The notes: generated from the letters alone by a model not told the origin. Positions 8,499 through 17,920 are shown, numbered from the stretch's first letter. The stretch is DNA of 64,000 bases from Afipia massiliensis (GCF_014203115.1 NZ_JACHIJ010000003.1:310001-374000); one strand, 5' to 3'. Made by a program: numbers and translations.

Positions 8499-9251
8499 TC
8501 AGCGGATGAAGAAGCGCACCGGCACGGTAAAGCTCGCGGAGCTTTGCGTCATTTCCGGCGGGAATGACGGCAGCGGTTGGGCGCGGTGGATCATCGCCAT
8601 GGTTTCGCCATCCAGTGCCGACGATCCGGAGGATTTGGACAGCCGCGCACCCGTCACACTGCCGTTGCGGTTGACGGTGAAGCTCAGCATGGCGACGCCC
8701 TGTTCGCCGGCGGCTTTCGCTCCCGACGGGTACTGCTTGTAGCGCTGCAGATGCGCCGAGAGCATGCCGTTGTAGCTCGCGCGCGCGGCCTGCGCGGCGC
8801 GCGGCGTCGCGGTGGTCTGCGGCGCGGGATTTTCGGTCGGCTTCTTCGGCTTCTCGACGACGGGCTTCGGCTTCTGCTTCACCGGCTCCGGTTTTGGCTT
8901 CGGCTTCTCCGGAGGCGCTACTACCTCCGCCTTTTCCTGCAGCGGGGTCGGCGCGATCTGTTCCTCGACAACGTCGGGCTGCTTTTCAGGCTCGGGGGCG
9001 GGAGGTTCGGCTTCCTGCATCTGCGGCCCGGGCGCGATGTCCTGCTGTACCGGTTCCGGCGTTTGCGGCGCGGATTCCAGATCGAGCATGATCGGCTCGG
9101 ATGCCGTGCCGATCGCGTCCGGCATGGACGGCGTGTACAGCACAAATCCCGCGACCAGCGCCACATGCGTTGCCACCACCAGCGCCGCCGCGAGACCCCA
9201 GCGGCGAACGTCGGAAATGTCAGGCGGTCCGTGCAGGACGAGTGTGTTCAT
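8499..9251 (-). CDS. tonB: TonB family energy-transducing protein
   Basis: This protein links the proton-driven ExbB-ExbD motor to outer-membrane receptors. The 250-residue product has one N-terminal membrane helix (about residues 18-38). A long periplasmic spacer follows, rich in Pro, Glu and Lys (about 50-145) with repeated KPKP-type steps. The C-terminal TonB domain contains YNGMLSAHLQRYKQYP and GVAMLSFTVNRNGSV. It is the last gene of an exbB-exbD-tonB set with short spacers. It sits next to two TonB-dependent receptor genes that it probably serves, although genomes of this type often have more than one TonB. Confidence 0.9.
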   Translation of the reverse strand: MNTLVLHGPPDISDVRRWGLAAALVVATHVALVAGFVLYTPSMPDAIGTASEPIMLDLESAPQTPEPVQQDIAPGPQMQEAEPPAPEPEKQPDVVEEQIAPTPLQEKAEVVAPPEKPKPKPEPVKQKPKPVVEKPKKPTENPAPQTTATPRAAQAARASYNGMLSAHLQRYKQYPSGAKAAGEQGVAMLSFTVNRNGSVTGARLSKSSGSSALDGETMAMIHRAQPLPSFPPEMTQSSASFTVPVRFFIR

Positions 9252-9269
9252 TACCGCGAGGCTCTCTGC

Positions 9270-9701
9270 TCAGTTTCGTGCGTCGAGCCCGACGAGCGCC
9301 ACCTTGAGGTAGCCCGCGTTGCGCAGCAGGTTCATCACGTCCATCAGTTTCCCGTAGGGGACGCTCTTGTCGGCGCGCAGGAAAACCGGATCGGCTTTCT
9401 TGCCGCTGGTGGCGGTGTCGAGCGCGCCGATCAGCGTGGTGCGCGGAACGATGTTCTCACCGACCGCAACCGAAAGATCCGGCTTCACCGTGATGAAGAC
9501 CGGCTTGTCGGGCCGTGGCGGTGGCGTCGCCGTGGAGGCTGGAAGCTCGACGCCGATATCGACCGTCGCCAACGGCGCGGCGACCATGAAGATGATGAGA
9601 AGCACCAGCATCACGTCGATGAACGGCGTGACGTTGATTTCGTGGGTCTCGGTCAGATCGTCATCCGAACCGCCGACTTTTCCACCCAGACGTGCGCCCA
9701 T
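9270..9701 (-). CDS. exbD: Biopolymer transport protein ExbD
   Basis: A subunit of the inner-membrane motor that powers TonB. The 143-residue product has a short cytoplasmic start and a single membrane helix containing the conserved proton-path aspartate in NVTPFIDVMLVLLIIFMVAAP. A periplasmic domain follows, with FLRADKSVPYGKLMDVMNLLRNAGY, typical of ExbD/TolR. It starts four bases after the exbB stop and is followed by tonB after 18 bases. The set is probably co-transcribed. TolR is excluded by the neighbours. Confidence 0.92.
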   Translation of the reverse strand: MGARLGGKVGGSDDDLTETHEINVTPFIDVMLVLLIIFMVAAPLATVDIGVELPASTATPPPRPDKPVFITVKPDLSVAVGENIVPRTTLIGALDTATSGKKADPVFLRADKSVPYGKLMDVMNLLRNAGYLKVALVGLDARN

Positions 9702-9705
9702 GACG

Positions 9706-10692
9706 TTACTCCGCCGCGCGCGCGAGGCGCAGTGAACGGCGGCCCTGGTCGCGGCTGATGAGCAGCATCACCTGCGCCGTCGCGTCGCCGAGCAATGCAC
9801 GGTAGGCGGTGATCATGCGAACGAGGTGGTTGTAGATCACGACTGCGGGAATGGCCGCGATCAGGCCCATCGCGGTCGCGAGCAGCGCTTCGGCGATGCC
9901 GGGCGCGACGACGGCGAGGTTGGTGGTGTGGGCTTCGGAAATGCCGATGAAGGAATTCATGATGCCCCACACCGTGCCGAACAGGCCGACGAACGGTGCG
10001 GTCGCGCCGATGGTGGCAAGCATGCCGGTGCCGCGCGAAATTCGTCGCGACATCGCCGCTTCAACCCGGCTGAGCCGCAGTTCGACGCGCTCCTTGAAGC
10101 CTTCATCGTTGACGGTGTCCGACAGCGCGGCTTCCGCGGCTGCGGATTGCACCAGCCGCGACACTGCATCCTTGCCGCTGCGGGCGTCCCGCTCGGCTTC
10201 CATCAGCGAGATGTCATTGGCGAGAACCTTGATGCGCTTTTTCGCGCGCTTGGTTTCGTGGCGCAGTTCAAGCAGCTTCGCGACGCAGATCGTCCAGGTG
10301 ATGAGCGAGGCGAAGGCCAGTCCGATCATCACGATTTTGACGACGATGTCCGCGCCCATGAACATGCCCCACGGCGACAGGTTGTGTGGCAGTGCAGGGT
10401 TCTTTGCAGTCTGTCCAATGACCGGTGTTTGAGCGGCGGTGGCCTGCGGGGTCGGGGTTTGCGCCTGAGCGGCAGGCTGCTGCATCGCGGGTGCCGGCGC
10501 GGCCGGTGCCGGAGTGGCGGGCGCAGTGAGAGCCGGAGAAAGTGTTGGCGCGATCGTCGATTGCGCTGGCGTTTGAGCGATGGGTGCTTGCGCAGCCGGT
10601 GTTGGCGTTTGCGCAAAGGCCTGCGCGACCATCAAAGACGTTGCAGCGGCAAGCAAGACCAATGATCCCGCAGCCATTTTTGTATTGGTCAT
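9706..10692 (-). CDS. exbB: TonB-system energizer ExbB with a long N-terminal extension
   Basis: The motor subunit that forms the membrane pentamer around ExbD. The 328-residue product is much longer than the roughly 240 residues of classical ExbB. A signal-like segment (1-28) precedes a low-complexity stretch of about 70 residues made almost only of Ala, Pro, Gln and Thr. The canonical core follows, with a first helix near 115-138, the cytoplasmic helical bundle, and the last two helices containing GTVWGIMNSF and AEALLATAMGL. The ATG at 10692 follows a GGAGAG site. The gene leads the exbB-exbD-tonB operon. Extended ExbB proteins occur in other rhizobia; the role of the tail is not established. 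Confidence 0.9.
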   Translation of the reverse strand: MTNTKMAAGSLVLLAAATSLMVAQAFAQTPTPAAQAPIAQTPAQSTIAPTLSPALTAPATPAPAAPAPAMQQPAAQAQTPTPQATAAQTPVIGQTAKNPALPHNLSPWGMFMGADIVVKIVMIGLAFASLITWTICVAKLLELRHETKRAKKRIKVLANDISLMEAERDARSGKDAVSRLVQSAAAEAALSDTVNDEGFKERVELRLSRVEAAMSRRISRGTGMLATIGATAPFVGLFGTVWGIMNSFIGISEAHTTNLAVVAPGIAEALLATAMGLIAAIPAVVIYNHLVRMITAYRALLGDATAQVMLLISRDQGRRSLRLARAAE

Positions 10693-10917
10693 GTGCTCTC
10701 CGCTTCTTCAAATCGCATTTGCAGCCGACATCGGGTCAACGTCGGATGGCTTGCTGTTTCGCAGTTTTCGCCGTCTTGCAGTTTTCGCCCAAAGCTCTCG
10801 TCGGCAAATCCGCGGCGAGGCACCGCGGCCATAGCCATTGCCGGGAGGCGAGTTTCATTTTCAGAATAATGCACTGCGGTGTCCTTGTCGCCACCGGGGG
10901 GGTAGATTTAGCCAAAA

Positions 10918-10932
10918 CTGGAACGATTCCAG
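10918..10932 (-). terminator. Small dyad after the TonB-dependent receptor gene
   Basis: CTGGAA-N3-TTCCAG lies 13 nt past the receptor stop and, read on the minus strand, is followed by TTTT. It may terminate the receptor transcript. The symmetric 6-3-6 form could equally be a protein site for the exbB promoter. The rest of the 10693-10945 spacer shows nothing recognisable except a second dyad, CAAAT-N3-ATTTG, at 10709-10721 just upstream of the exbB ribosome site. Confidence 0.35.
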
Positions 10933-10945
10933 AGTTTCCGCCCCG

Positions 10946-13057
10946 TCAGAACCTCACATTCGTGAACACCCGCACGCCGAGCCCGGGCTGAAGAACTTCG
11001 GCTTTCTTGAAGGAAATATGATTGCGAATCCGCTCGTTGAGCAGGTTGTCGCCGGCGAGGCCGACGGTGATGTCGCGCGGTCCGCTATCGGTTCTGTTGA
11101 ACGTATGCGTGTAGCTCACCTCTGCCCTGAGCAGATTGTATCCGTCGGTCGGGGTCTCGTTGAACGACACGTCGTTCTGCGCAAATGCATGCAGCAGGCC
11201 GACCCGGGTGTACCATTCGGCGCTGCGCCACCAGAGGCCACCGCCGGCGCGCATCGGCGCGATGCGCGGCACGTTGGTTCCATCGGTGAAGGTTGCACGC
11301 ACAATGTCATACTGTCCGTCGATGCCAAACATGCCGTCGCCGAGCGGCGTGACGTCGAGTTGGGCCGCGACTTCCGCGCCCCGGAAAATCGCATCGCGCT
11401 GGCCGTAAGCGACCTGGGTCAGCGGACCGGCGGCGCCGCAGGTGGCGAACGTATCGGTGCAGAAGTTGCCGGTGACCTGCTTGAAGATGAAGTCCTGATA
11501 GCGCGTGTAATAAAGACTGGTCTCGAACCGCAATTGTCCCTTGGCGCGTTTGAGACCGATTTCGGCGGTCTGCGCGGTCTCGATCTTGAGATCCGGATTT
11601 CCGATCACGAAGGTTCCTGACGCGCCGTCGGAGCCGCGCGAGAAAAGTTCAGGCGCCGCGGGCGCGCGCTGCACATACTGCGCGTTGAGCGTCGCCACCA
11701 TGTCCCAGGGCAGGTCCTTCAACACACCGAGGCTGGCGCTTTTCGGTGTGAAGGTTCGCCGCGCGGGCTCTTCAGAAAAAGTGTTGGGCGGCGGCAGGAA
11801 GTTCGCCGGGAAGGTCGGCGCCAGCCCCTTGACGATGTGGTTCTCGATGCGCGCCGCGGCCTGCATCCGCAGCGTGTTGGTGAACTGAATCTGCTCGAAG
11901 CCAAAGGCCGCGGCGGTGTTGGTTTTGGTCGGCGCCAGCAGGCCGCCGAGGCTGCCGTCGGTACCAAGGTCGCGCTGGCCGAATTGCGCGCCCCATGTTC
12001 CGGTCAGCGCACCGATGCCCGTCGCAACCGCCGCATGGTCCAGTTCGAATCGGCCTTCCACCTCGCGGTTTTTGATGATGTTCTTCACCACATCGACGCC
12101 ATTGCCGTTGAGGCCGAGTTCGTCGTGCTTGTAGTTGCTGGCGCCGAAGGTGAAACGCACCGCATCGATGCCTTCGATTGGCGCGCGCAACTCGCCCTTG
12201 CTGGTCCATTTCGTCTGTTCCATGTCGATGCGCAAATTCTGCGGCGCATCGATCACGCCGGGGATGTGATAGAGGCTGGTGATGTGCTGGATCGCGGTAC
12301 CGACGTAGCCGCCGTCGAAAATGTAGGAGCCGCCGACGGCTTGTCCTTCGCTCTGCAGCCGCGTGTTGGCCTGCACGCCGCCGGGAATCCGGTAGTCGCC
12401 CGCGCGCCGGCTATAGGCATCGGCATGGATCGCGACGTTGTTGCCGCTGGCGTCGAGGCTGACCGCACCGTCAAGACCGTTGTCCACCGATGAAGCGCCG
12501 CCCTTGAACCGCGCGCTGAAACCGTCCTGCACCAGTTTCTCTGGGATACGGTTGTTGGTAGCGCTCACCACGCCGCCGATCGCCTGCGATCCGTAACGCA
12601 GCGTCGACGGTCCGCGGATCACCTCGACCTTGTCGGCGGCGAGCGGATCGATCGGCACCGCGTGATCCTGACTGAAGTCGGATGCGTCCTGGCTGCCGAT
12701 GCCATTTTCCTGCACGCGCACGCGATAGTCGTCGAGGCCGCGGATGTTGGGGCGGCTCGCGCCCGGCGCGAAGGTCGATGACGAGGCACCCGGCAATGTA
12801 GAGAGCAGGTCGGCGAGCGAAGCCGCGCTGCTGCGCTGAATCTCGCGGCCGGTGATCGCGGTGGTGGATTGAAAGGTGTCGTCGATGATGTTGACCGGCC
12901 CGCGCTGCAGACCGTCGCTGGACGTGTTCGCTGTCGGGGCGGGCGCAGACACCGCGATCTCGGGAAGGACCTCCTGGGCCTGGCCGTGGCCGACACCAGC
13001 CCCAGTCACCGATACGCAGGCCATGCCTGCTGCAGAAACCCATGATTTCAAACGCAT
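10946..13057 (-). CDS. TonB-dependent outer-membrane receptor
   Basis: A 703-residue beta-barrel receptor for uptake of a metal complex or similar nutrient. A signal peptide (about 1-28) is followed by the TonB-box region and a plug domain with PGASSSTFAPGASRPNIRG and RVQENGIG. The barrel closes with GLAGDNLLNERIRNHISFKK and a terminal Phe. The closing segment resembles ZnuD-like receptors, which usually end NH-SFLKD, so zinc or another transition metal is a possible ligand, but this is only a resemblance. The ATG at 13057 is chosen for the signal peptide and a G-rich site; upstream codons in frame overlap the operator. The exbB-exbD-tonB unit follows on the same strand. Confidence 0.85.
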   Translation of the reverse strand: MRLKSWVSAAGMACVSVTGAGVGHGQAQEVLPEIAVSAPAPTANTSSDGLQRGPVNIIDDTFQSTTAITGREIQRSSAASLADLLSTLPGASSSTFAPGASRPNIRGLDDYRVRVQENGIGSQDASDFSQDHAVPIDPLAADKVEVIRGPSTLRYGSQAIGGVVSATNNRIPEKLVQDGFSARFKGGASSVDNGLDGAVSLDASGNNVAIHADAYSRRAGDYRIPGGVQANTRLQSEGQAVGGSYIFDGGYVGTAIQHITSLYHIPGVIDAPQNLRIDMEQTKWTSKGELRAPIEGIDAVRFTFGASNYKHDELGLNGNGVDVVKNIIKNREVEGRFELDHAAVATGIGALTGTWGAQFGQRDLGTDGSLGGLLAPTKTNTAAAFGFEQIQFTNTLRMQAAARIENHIVKGLAPTFPANFLPPPNTFSEEPARRTFTPKSASLGVLKDLPWDMVATLNAQYVQRAPAAPELFSRGSDGASGTFVIGNPDLKIETAQTAEIGLKRAKGQLRFETSLYYTRYQDFIFKQVTGNFCTDTFATCGAAGPLTQVAYGQRDAIFRGAEVAAQLDVTPLGDGMFGIDGQYDIVRATFTDGTNVPRIAPMRAGGGLWWRSAEWYTRVGLLHAFAQNDVSFNETPTDGYNLLRAEVSYTHTFNRTDSGPRDITVGLAGDNLLNERIRNHISFKKAEVLQPGLGVRVFTNVRF

Positions 13058-13103
13058 TTCGCCCCCAACGCCTACGCAACTCGCAGAGAGTTGATAATGC
13101 AAG

Positions 13104-13118
13104 TGCGAATTATTCGCA
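13104..13118. promoter_or_regulatory. 15-bp palindrome, candidate Fur-family operator
   Basis: TGCGAAT-T-ATTCGCA is a perfect 7-1-7 inverted repeat 47 bp upstream of the receptor start. The 7-1-7 geometry is that of Fur-family sites (Fur, Zur, Mur). The sequence does not match the enterobacterial Fur heptamer closely, so the regulator is an inference from position and symmetry. The remainder of the spacer to 13250 holds no gene. Confidence 0.55.
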
Positions 13119-13250
13119 ATAAGTTTTTGCGATTGATTCTTAATAGGAAAGTGAAGCGGGGAGAAACGGACAAGTGACGGCGAATCTCGCCGGAGGCGCG
13201 CGAAGTCGTGCCCGACGAATGGCAGAAAAATATGCGTCAGGTGGTTGCGG

Positions 13251-14426
13251 TTATTCGGCAGGCGCAGCGTCGCCGACGGGACGCGACGGTTTGTTCGCTG
13301 CAGTGTGCGGCGTGTTGTTCTTTATCAGCGCGCGCTGACGGCGCTGGCGCAGCCAGATCAGAATGCCGGTGACGCCGAGCACCGCCGGAATGATGCCGCT
13401 CAGGAATACGACGAAACGCCAGATCTCGCCCGAATGACTGCCTTCATGCAGCCAGCGAATCCATGACGCGGTCCGGTCTCCCGACAGCGGCTGAACGACG
13501 CTGATGTCGCCGCTGCGGTCGTTGATCATGATCGTCACCGGTTCGGTCTTGCCCTCTTCACGAAGCCTGACGCGCCAGGCGCCGGTCTGGTTCGGATAGA
13601 AGATTGCATCGACGGTCGCGTTCGGCCGCGCGGATGCGGTTGCGAAAATCTCGGACGGCGAACGTGTCGGGTTCGCCATCACCTGGCCTCCCGGACCACC
13701 GCCGCGCGGCGGCTGCGCCGTCATCGGTGCCACCGACGACAGGAGTTCGCGTCCCTGTTGCGGCCAGGCCAGATAAATTCCGGTCAGCGAGATCAGCACC
13801 AGCGGAAAGCAGATCCAGAAGCCGGTCATGTAATGCAGGTTCGATGACGTCGCGGGGCTCCGCCGCCACACGAAGGCGCGCGACCATTGGCCGTGCCGCG
13901 GCCACCACAGATACAGGCCGGTGAGCGACAGAATCAGCATCGCGACGCCGGTCCATCCGACGATGCTGCGTCCGTAGTTCGGAATGGTGAGATTTTCATG
14001 GAACACGTGCATGAAGCCGAAGAACGTGTTGCGGAAGTTGGCGATGCTGATCACGTGCGCGTCGTGACGATCGATGCTCGCAGTGAGACGCACCGGACGT
14101 TCGCCCTTCGCCGCAGGTCCGCGCAACGCAATCGTCAGCGGCACGCGATCGTTTTCCGGAAAACCGATGAACAGCGGCACGAAGCCGTCGCCGGCGGCCT
14201 TGCGCGCATTGTCGACAGCAAGCGCGATGTCCGTTGGTTTCGACGGCGCAACCGCGCCGCGCGGCGTGCTCATGAATTCGCCGATGTCATCATGATAAAC
14301 GAGAATCGCGCCGGACAGCGCAACAGGCACAAGCAAAACGAACAAGCCGATGCCGAGCCAGAGATGGATGTTGCGCCAGAGTCGCTTCAGGGCTCCACGC
14401 CGGTGTGTCGAAGGTGGTGCTGACAT
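13251..14426 (-). CDS. PepSY-associated membrane protein (siderophore utilisation type)
   Basis: A 391-residue inner-membrane protein of the PepSY-TM family that usually accompanies siderophore receptors and is thought to reduce or process iron complexes in the periplasm. The first helix lies in RLWRNIHLWLGIGLFVLLVPVALSG, opening with the family's H-x-W pattern. Two more helices follow near the middle, in the GWTGVAMLILSLTGLYLWWP region. The last is near the C-terminus before RQRRQRALI. Histidines in HVFHENL and the helix faces could bind haem. I chose ATG 14426 (MSAPPSTHRRG); 14450 is also in frame. It is divergent from the siderophore receptor gene. Confidence 0.82.
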   Translation of the reverse strand: MSAPPSTHRRGALKRLWRNIHLWLGIGLFVLLVPVALSGAILVYHDDIGEFMSTPRGAVAPSKPTDIALAVDNARKAAGDGFVPLFIGFPENDRVPLTIALRGPAAKGERPVRLTASIDRHDAHVISIANFRNTFFGFMHVFHENLTIPNYGRSIVGWTGVAMLILSLTGLYLWWPRHGQWSRAFVWRRSPATSSNLHYMTGFWICFPLVLISLTGIYLAWPQQGRELLSSVAPMTAQPPRGGGPGGQVMANPTRSPSEIFATASARPNATVDAIFYPNQTGAWRVRLREEGKTEPVTIMINDRSGDISVVQPLSGDRTASWIRWLHEGSHSGEIWRFVVFLSGIIPAVLGVTGILIWLRQRRQRALIKNNTPHTAANKPSRPVGDAAPAE

Positions 14427-14454
14427 TTGGATTCGTTCCAGGAGTTCCATCTGG

Positions 14455-14567
14455 AGAAATTCTAAGAGCGCGTTTGCGCGCCGCGCTGATCCACATCTTC
14501 TATTCACAACAGGCATATCGCTGCAATTGACAAAGCTTCGCACCGTTGAAGTTTGCAGAAGTTCTAA
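14455..14567. promoter_or_regulatory. Two AGAARTTCTAA motifs in a divergent iron-gene region
   Basis: AGAAATTCTAA (14455-14465) and AGAAGTTCTAA (14557-14567) occur in the 238-bp spacer between the PepSY gene and the siderophore receptor gene. Each is an AGAA-N-TTCT dyad with a TTCTAA half like that in rhizobial Irr boxes, but the spacer is one base rather than three. One near each start would suit shared iron control. Evidence is weak. Confidence 0.3.
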
Positions 14568-14664
14568 TCTCAAAGCCTTGCCCTGCTTCCGTGTCCTTTC
14601 CTAAAGGCTGCCTTGAAATCGCCGTTCAGGTGAACGCGCGGCATCTTGAAGGGTGGGGCAAGCG

Positions 14665-17070
14665 ATGCGTCGGAACAAATTCAACAAAGAAATAAAGTCG
14701 AAGAAGAACCAGAAGCACGACGCCGTTGCCGCCGCGCCGCAGACTGCAACCTCATCGTCTTCCTTTATTCGCGCTTCGGTGCGAAAGCCCGGACCAGCGA
14801 TGCTCGGCCTCGCGTCGGTGATGATGGCGACAAACGCGATGGCGCAGGAAGCGCTTCCGACCATCGACGTGCAGGAAACCACCAACAATGGTGGCGCTGG
14901 CGGCTATCAGGCCACTGCTCCGCAGGTCTCGCGCGTTCCGACGCCGCTGCTCAATACGCCGCAGACGGTCAACGTCGTCACCCAGCAGGTGCTGCAGGAG
15001 CAGCGGCTCACCAGCATGGAAGATGCGCTGCGCACCGTGCCGGGCATCACCTTCGCCGCGGGCGAGGGCGGCAACCAGGGCGACACGCCGATTATCCGCG
15101 GCTTTGCAGCGCGCGGCGATATCTTCCGCGACGGTATCCGCGATCCGGGCTGGTACACGCGCGACCTGTTCAACGTCGATCGGGTTGAGGTCTACAAAGG
15201 TCCGTCGGCCTTCGCGTTTGGGCGTGGTTCGACCGGCGGCGCGATCAACCTCGTCACCAAGCTGCCGACCGGCATTCCCTATATCGAAGGCTTCGTCACC
15301 GGCACCACCGCGGGCGGTTACCGCACCGAACTCGATGCCAGCGGCAAGAAGGACAACGTCTCCGGACGTATCGCCGCGATGTATCAGGACATGCCGACCC
15401 CGGGCCGCGACAATGTCGGCGTCAAGCGCTGGGGTGTTGCGCCGTCGATCAAGATCGATCTGAATCCGGAAACGCGGGCGATCGTCAGCTACATCTATCA
15501 GGGCGAAGAGAGCGTTCCCGACTACGGCGTGCCGTATCTTCCGGCGCCGACGCGAAATTCAAGCGGTGTACTGACAAACGGGGGCTATTACGGCAACGGT
15601 CAGGCGACCGCGCCGATCCCGGTGCCGCGCAGCAACTGGTACGGCGTCAGGAACGGTCCGCTCGCCGATGTCGTGCGGACTGATACCCACATCGGCACGA
15701 TCAAGGTCGAGCGCGACCTTGCGCCCGATCTCAAGATCAGCAACGCAACGCGTTACGTGAGCAACAATCGCTTTGCGATCAACACTGCGCCGCGCAGCCT
15801 GCTTCAGGCGGACAACACAACAGCGGTAACGCCGGGTTATCCTGTCGATCAGATGACGATCGGACGGCAGCATTTCCAGATCGAGACCAACAACACGCTG
15901 CTGACGAACCAGACCGACATCGGGGGTAAATTCTACACCGGCTCGTTGCTGCATACGTTCTCGGCAGGGTTGGAGACGACGCGCGAAACACGCTACCAGC
16001 AGCGTGCGCGCGGCGTCGGTCCAACCGGAACCGCTTCGAATCTATGCGATCCCGCTCAATTGGCTTGCCGGACGAGCGCCTACTATCCCGTCGATACGTC
16101 ATTTGGCGGCTTTTTCGGCGGCTGGAACACGTCGCTCTCGACCGAAACCACCACGGTCGCCGCGTATGCGTTCGATCAGATCAAGATCAACGAGTATTTC
16201 GAGGTGCTCGGTTCGATCCGGCACGACTACTACAAGGCCGAGTTCGGAGATCCCGGTAACGCGACCGCTGCGAATCGTAATCTTGGTCGCACGGACGATA
16301 TGACGAGTTGGCGCGTCGGTGGCGTTTTCCATCCGACCAAAAACTCCAGCGTCTATGCAGCATACGGAACGTCGTTCAATCCATCAGCAGAATTTGGCGT
16401 CCTTTCGAGTGCCGTCAACAATGCAGCGAGCCCGCTGCTTGATCCCGAAAAGAACACAACCATCGAGGTCGGAGCCAAGGCGGATTTCCTCAACAACAAG
16501 CTCAGTGTCACCGGCGCAATTTTCCGCATCGAGAAGACCAATCTGCGGATTTCGTCCGCTCCAGCGGATACGACCGCAGCGCTGGTGCTCGACGGGCTTG
16601 CACGTGTTGACGGCATCGAGCTTGGCATCGCAGGGGCCTTGACCGACAAGTGGCAGGTGTTCGCCGGCTATAGCTATCTCCAGTCTGAAATTGTCAGCAC
16701 CCGTAATCTCGCGGAGCTTGGCCGTGAACTGCCGGGCACCCCGCACAACAATTTCAATCTGTGGACGTCCTATGCCATCACGCCGGATCTGACCATCGGC
16801 GGCGGCGTGCAGTATCAGGACGATGCTTTCGCGAACACGACCAACACGACCTATGTTCCGTCGTTCTGGAAGTTCGACGCGATGGCGGCCTACAAGGTCA
16901 CGCGAAACTCGACGTTGCAGCTGAACGTCTACAACATCGGCGATGCGATGTACTATGCCCAGTACTACGCCGGTCACGCGGTGCCTGCGTCTGGTCGCTA
17001 TGCGTCGCTGACTTATCGCATCCGGTTTGAGCCGGAGCCGGCGGTAGTGCCGGCGAAGTACGTCAAGTAA
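14665..17070 (+). CDS. TonB-dependent siderophore receptor (catecholate/Fiu-like)
   Basis: An 801-residue outer-membrane receptor for ferric siderophores, probably monomeric catecholates. It has a basic N-terminus, an extended signal segment ending near AMA-QEA (about residue 62), and a TonB-box region. The plug contains TPLLNTPQTVNVV, FAARGDIFRDGIRDPGWYTRD and VEVYKGPSAFAFGRGSTGGAIN. The barrel ends GRYASLTYRIRFEP, with a short tail after it. The plug signatures match the Fiu branch. The ATG at 14665 is preferred to a GTG at 14653. A PiuC-type dioxygenase follows, a linkage known from Fiu/PiuA receptors, which supports the catecholate assignment. Confidence 0.87.
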   Translation: MRRNKFNKEIKSKKNQKHDAVAAAPQTATSSSSFIRASVRKPGPAMLGLASVMMATNAMAQEALPTIDVQETTNNGGAGGYQATAPQVSRVPTPLLNTPQTVNVVTQQVLQEQRLTSMEDALRTVPGITFAAGEGGNQGDTPIIRGFAARGDIFRDGIRDPGWYTRDLFNVDRVEVYKGPSAFAFGRGSTGGAINLVTKLPTGIPYIEGFVTGTTAGGYRTELDASGKKDNVSGRIAAMYQDMPTPGRDNVGVKRWGVAPSIKIDLNPETRAIVSYIYQGEESVPDYGVPYLPAPTRNSSGVLTNGGYYGNGQATAPIPVPRSNWYGVRNGPLADVVRTDTHIGTIKVERDLAPDLKISNATRYVSNNRFAINTAPRSLLQADNTTAVTPGYPVDQMTIGRQHFQIETNNTLLTNQTDIGGKFYTGSLLHTFSAGLETTRETRYQQRARGVGPTGTASNLCDPAQLACRTSAYYPVDTSFGGFFGGWNTSLSTETTTVAAYAFDQIKINEYFEVLGSIRHDYYKAEFGDPGNATAANRNLGRTDDMTSWRVGGVFHPTKNSSVYAAYGTSFNPSAEFGVLSSAVNNAASPLLDPEKNTTIEVGAKADFLNNKLSVTGAIFRIEKTNLRISSAPADTTAALVLDGLARVDGIELGIAGALTDKWQVFAGYSYLQSEIVSTRNLAELGRELPGTPHNNFNLWTSYAITPDLTIGGGVQYQDDAFANTTNTTYVPSFWKFDAMAAYKVTRNSTLQLNVYNIGDAMYYAQYYAGHAVPASGRYASLTYRIRFEPEPAVVPAKYVK

Positions 17071-17207
17071 CTGCGGATGCTGTTATGTCTGCAACGGGCC
17101 GCTCGGTCAGGGCGGCCATGTTGTTTGCAGGGCAGGTCCTTGCAAATGGACTTGGACGAAACGCGTTCCGGCGCTAACGCTGTCGCGTCAATGAAGGAGT
17201 CGATGCC

Positions 17208-17888
17208 ATGATGCTGCACATTCCGAATGTGCTGACGCCCGAGCAGGTCGCGCGCTGCAAGGACGTCATGACCAAGGCCGCTTGGGTCGATGGCAACGTC
17301 ACCGCCGGTCATCAGTCAGGCAAGGTCAAGTTCAATCTGCAATTGCCCGAGGAGTCCGCCGAGGCGCGCGAGTTGGGCGACATGGTGCGCGGGGCGCTCT
17401 CGCGCAATCCGCTGTTCATGTCGGCTGTGTTGCCGATGCAGATCTTTCCGCCGCTGTTCAACCGCTACGACGCCGGCATGACGTTCGGATCGCATATCGA
17501 CAACGCCATTCGCACCCATTCGCAACTGCCGGTACGGATTCGCACCGACGTATCGACGACGCTGTTCATCTCGTCGCCCGAGGATTACGACGGCGGCGAA
17601 CTGGTTGTCGAAGACACCTATGGCAGTCACAGCGTGAAGCTGCCCGCCGGCGACGCCATCATCTATCCCGCGACCAGCGTTCATCACGTGACGCCGATTA
17701 CGCGCGGCTCGCGCATCGCGTCATTTTTCTGGACCCAGAGCATGATCCGCGACGTCAGCCATCGCGCCATGCTGTTCGATCTCGACATGGCGATCATCCG
17801 GCTGAACCAGGATGTGCCCGATCATCCCTCGGTGGTCACGTTGACCGGCTTCTATCACAACATGCTTCGGCAATGGGCCGAGCTGTAG
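17208..17888 (+). CDS. piuC: Fe(II)-dependent 2-oxoglutarate dioxygenase, PiuC/YbiX family
   Basis: A 226-residue PKHD-type hydroxylase of the YbiX/PiuC family, cytoplasmic and iron-dependent. The double-stranded beta-helix shows the metal triad: His and Asp in GSHIDNAIR and the distal His in [18 protein letters not shown] holds the arginine expected to bind 2-oxoglutarate. The length matches the family. The ATG at 17208 follows GAAGGAG. The gene lies 137 bp downstream of a Fiu-like receptor on the same strand, the standard partnership for this family, where it is induced by iron starvation. The substrate is not established. Confidence 0.88.
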   Translation: MMLHIPNVLTPEQVARCKDVMTKAAWVDGNVTAGHQSGKVKFNLQLPEESAEARELGDMVRGALSRNPLFMSAVLPMQIFPPLFNRYDAGMTFGSHIDNAIRTHSQLPVRIRTDVSTTLFISSPEDYDGGELVVEDTYGSHSVKLPAGDAIIYPATSVHHVTPITRGSRIASFFWTQSMIRDVSHRAMLFDLDMAIIRLNQDVPDHPSVVTLTGFYHNMLRQWAEL

Positions 17889-17920
17889 GTCGTCGCGTAA
17901 ATCGCGATGAGTTGTGTGCC

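Noticed and set aside
14455..14567. Irr (ICE) boxes
   Set aside because: The TTCTAA halves look right, but I recall a three-base centre for the Irr dyad and here it is one base, so I did not name the regulator.
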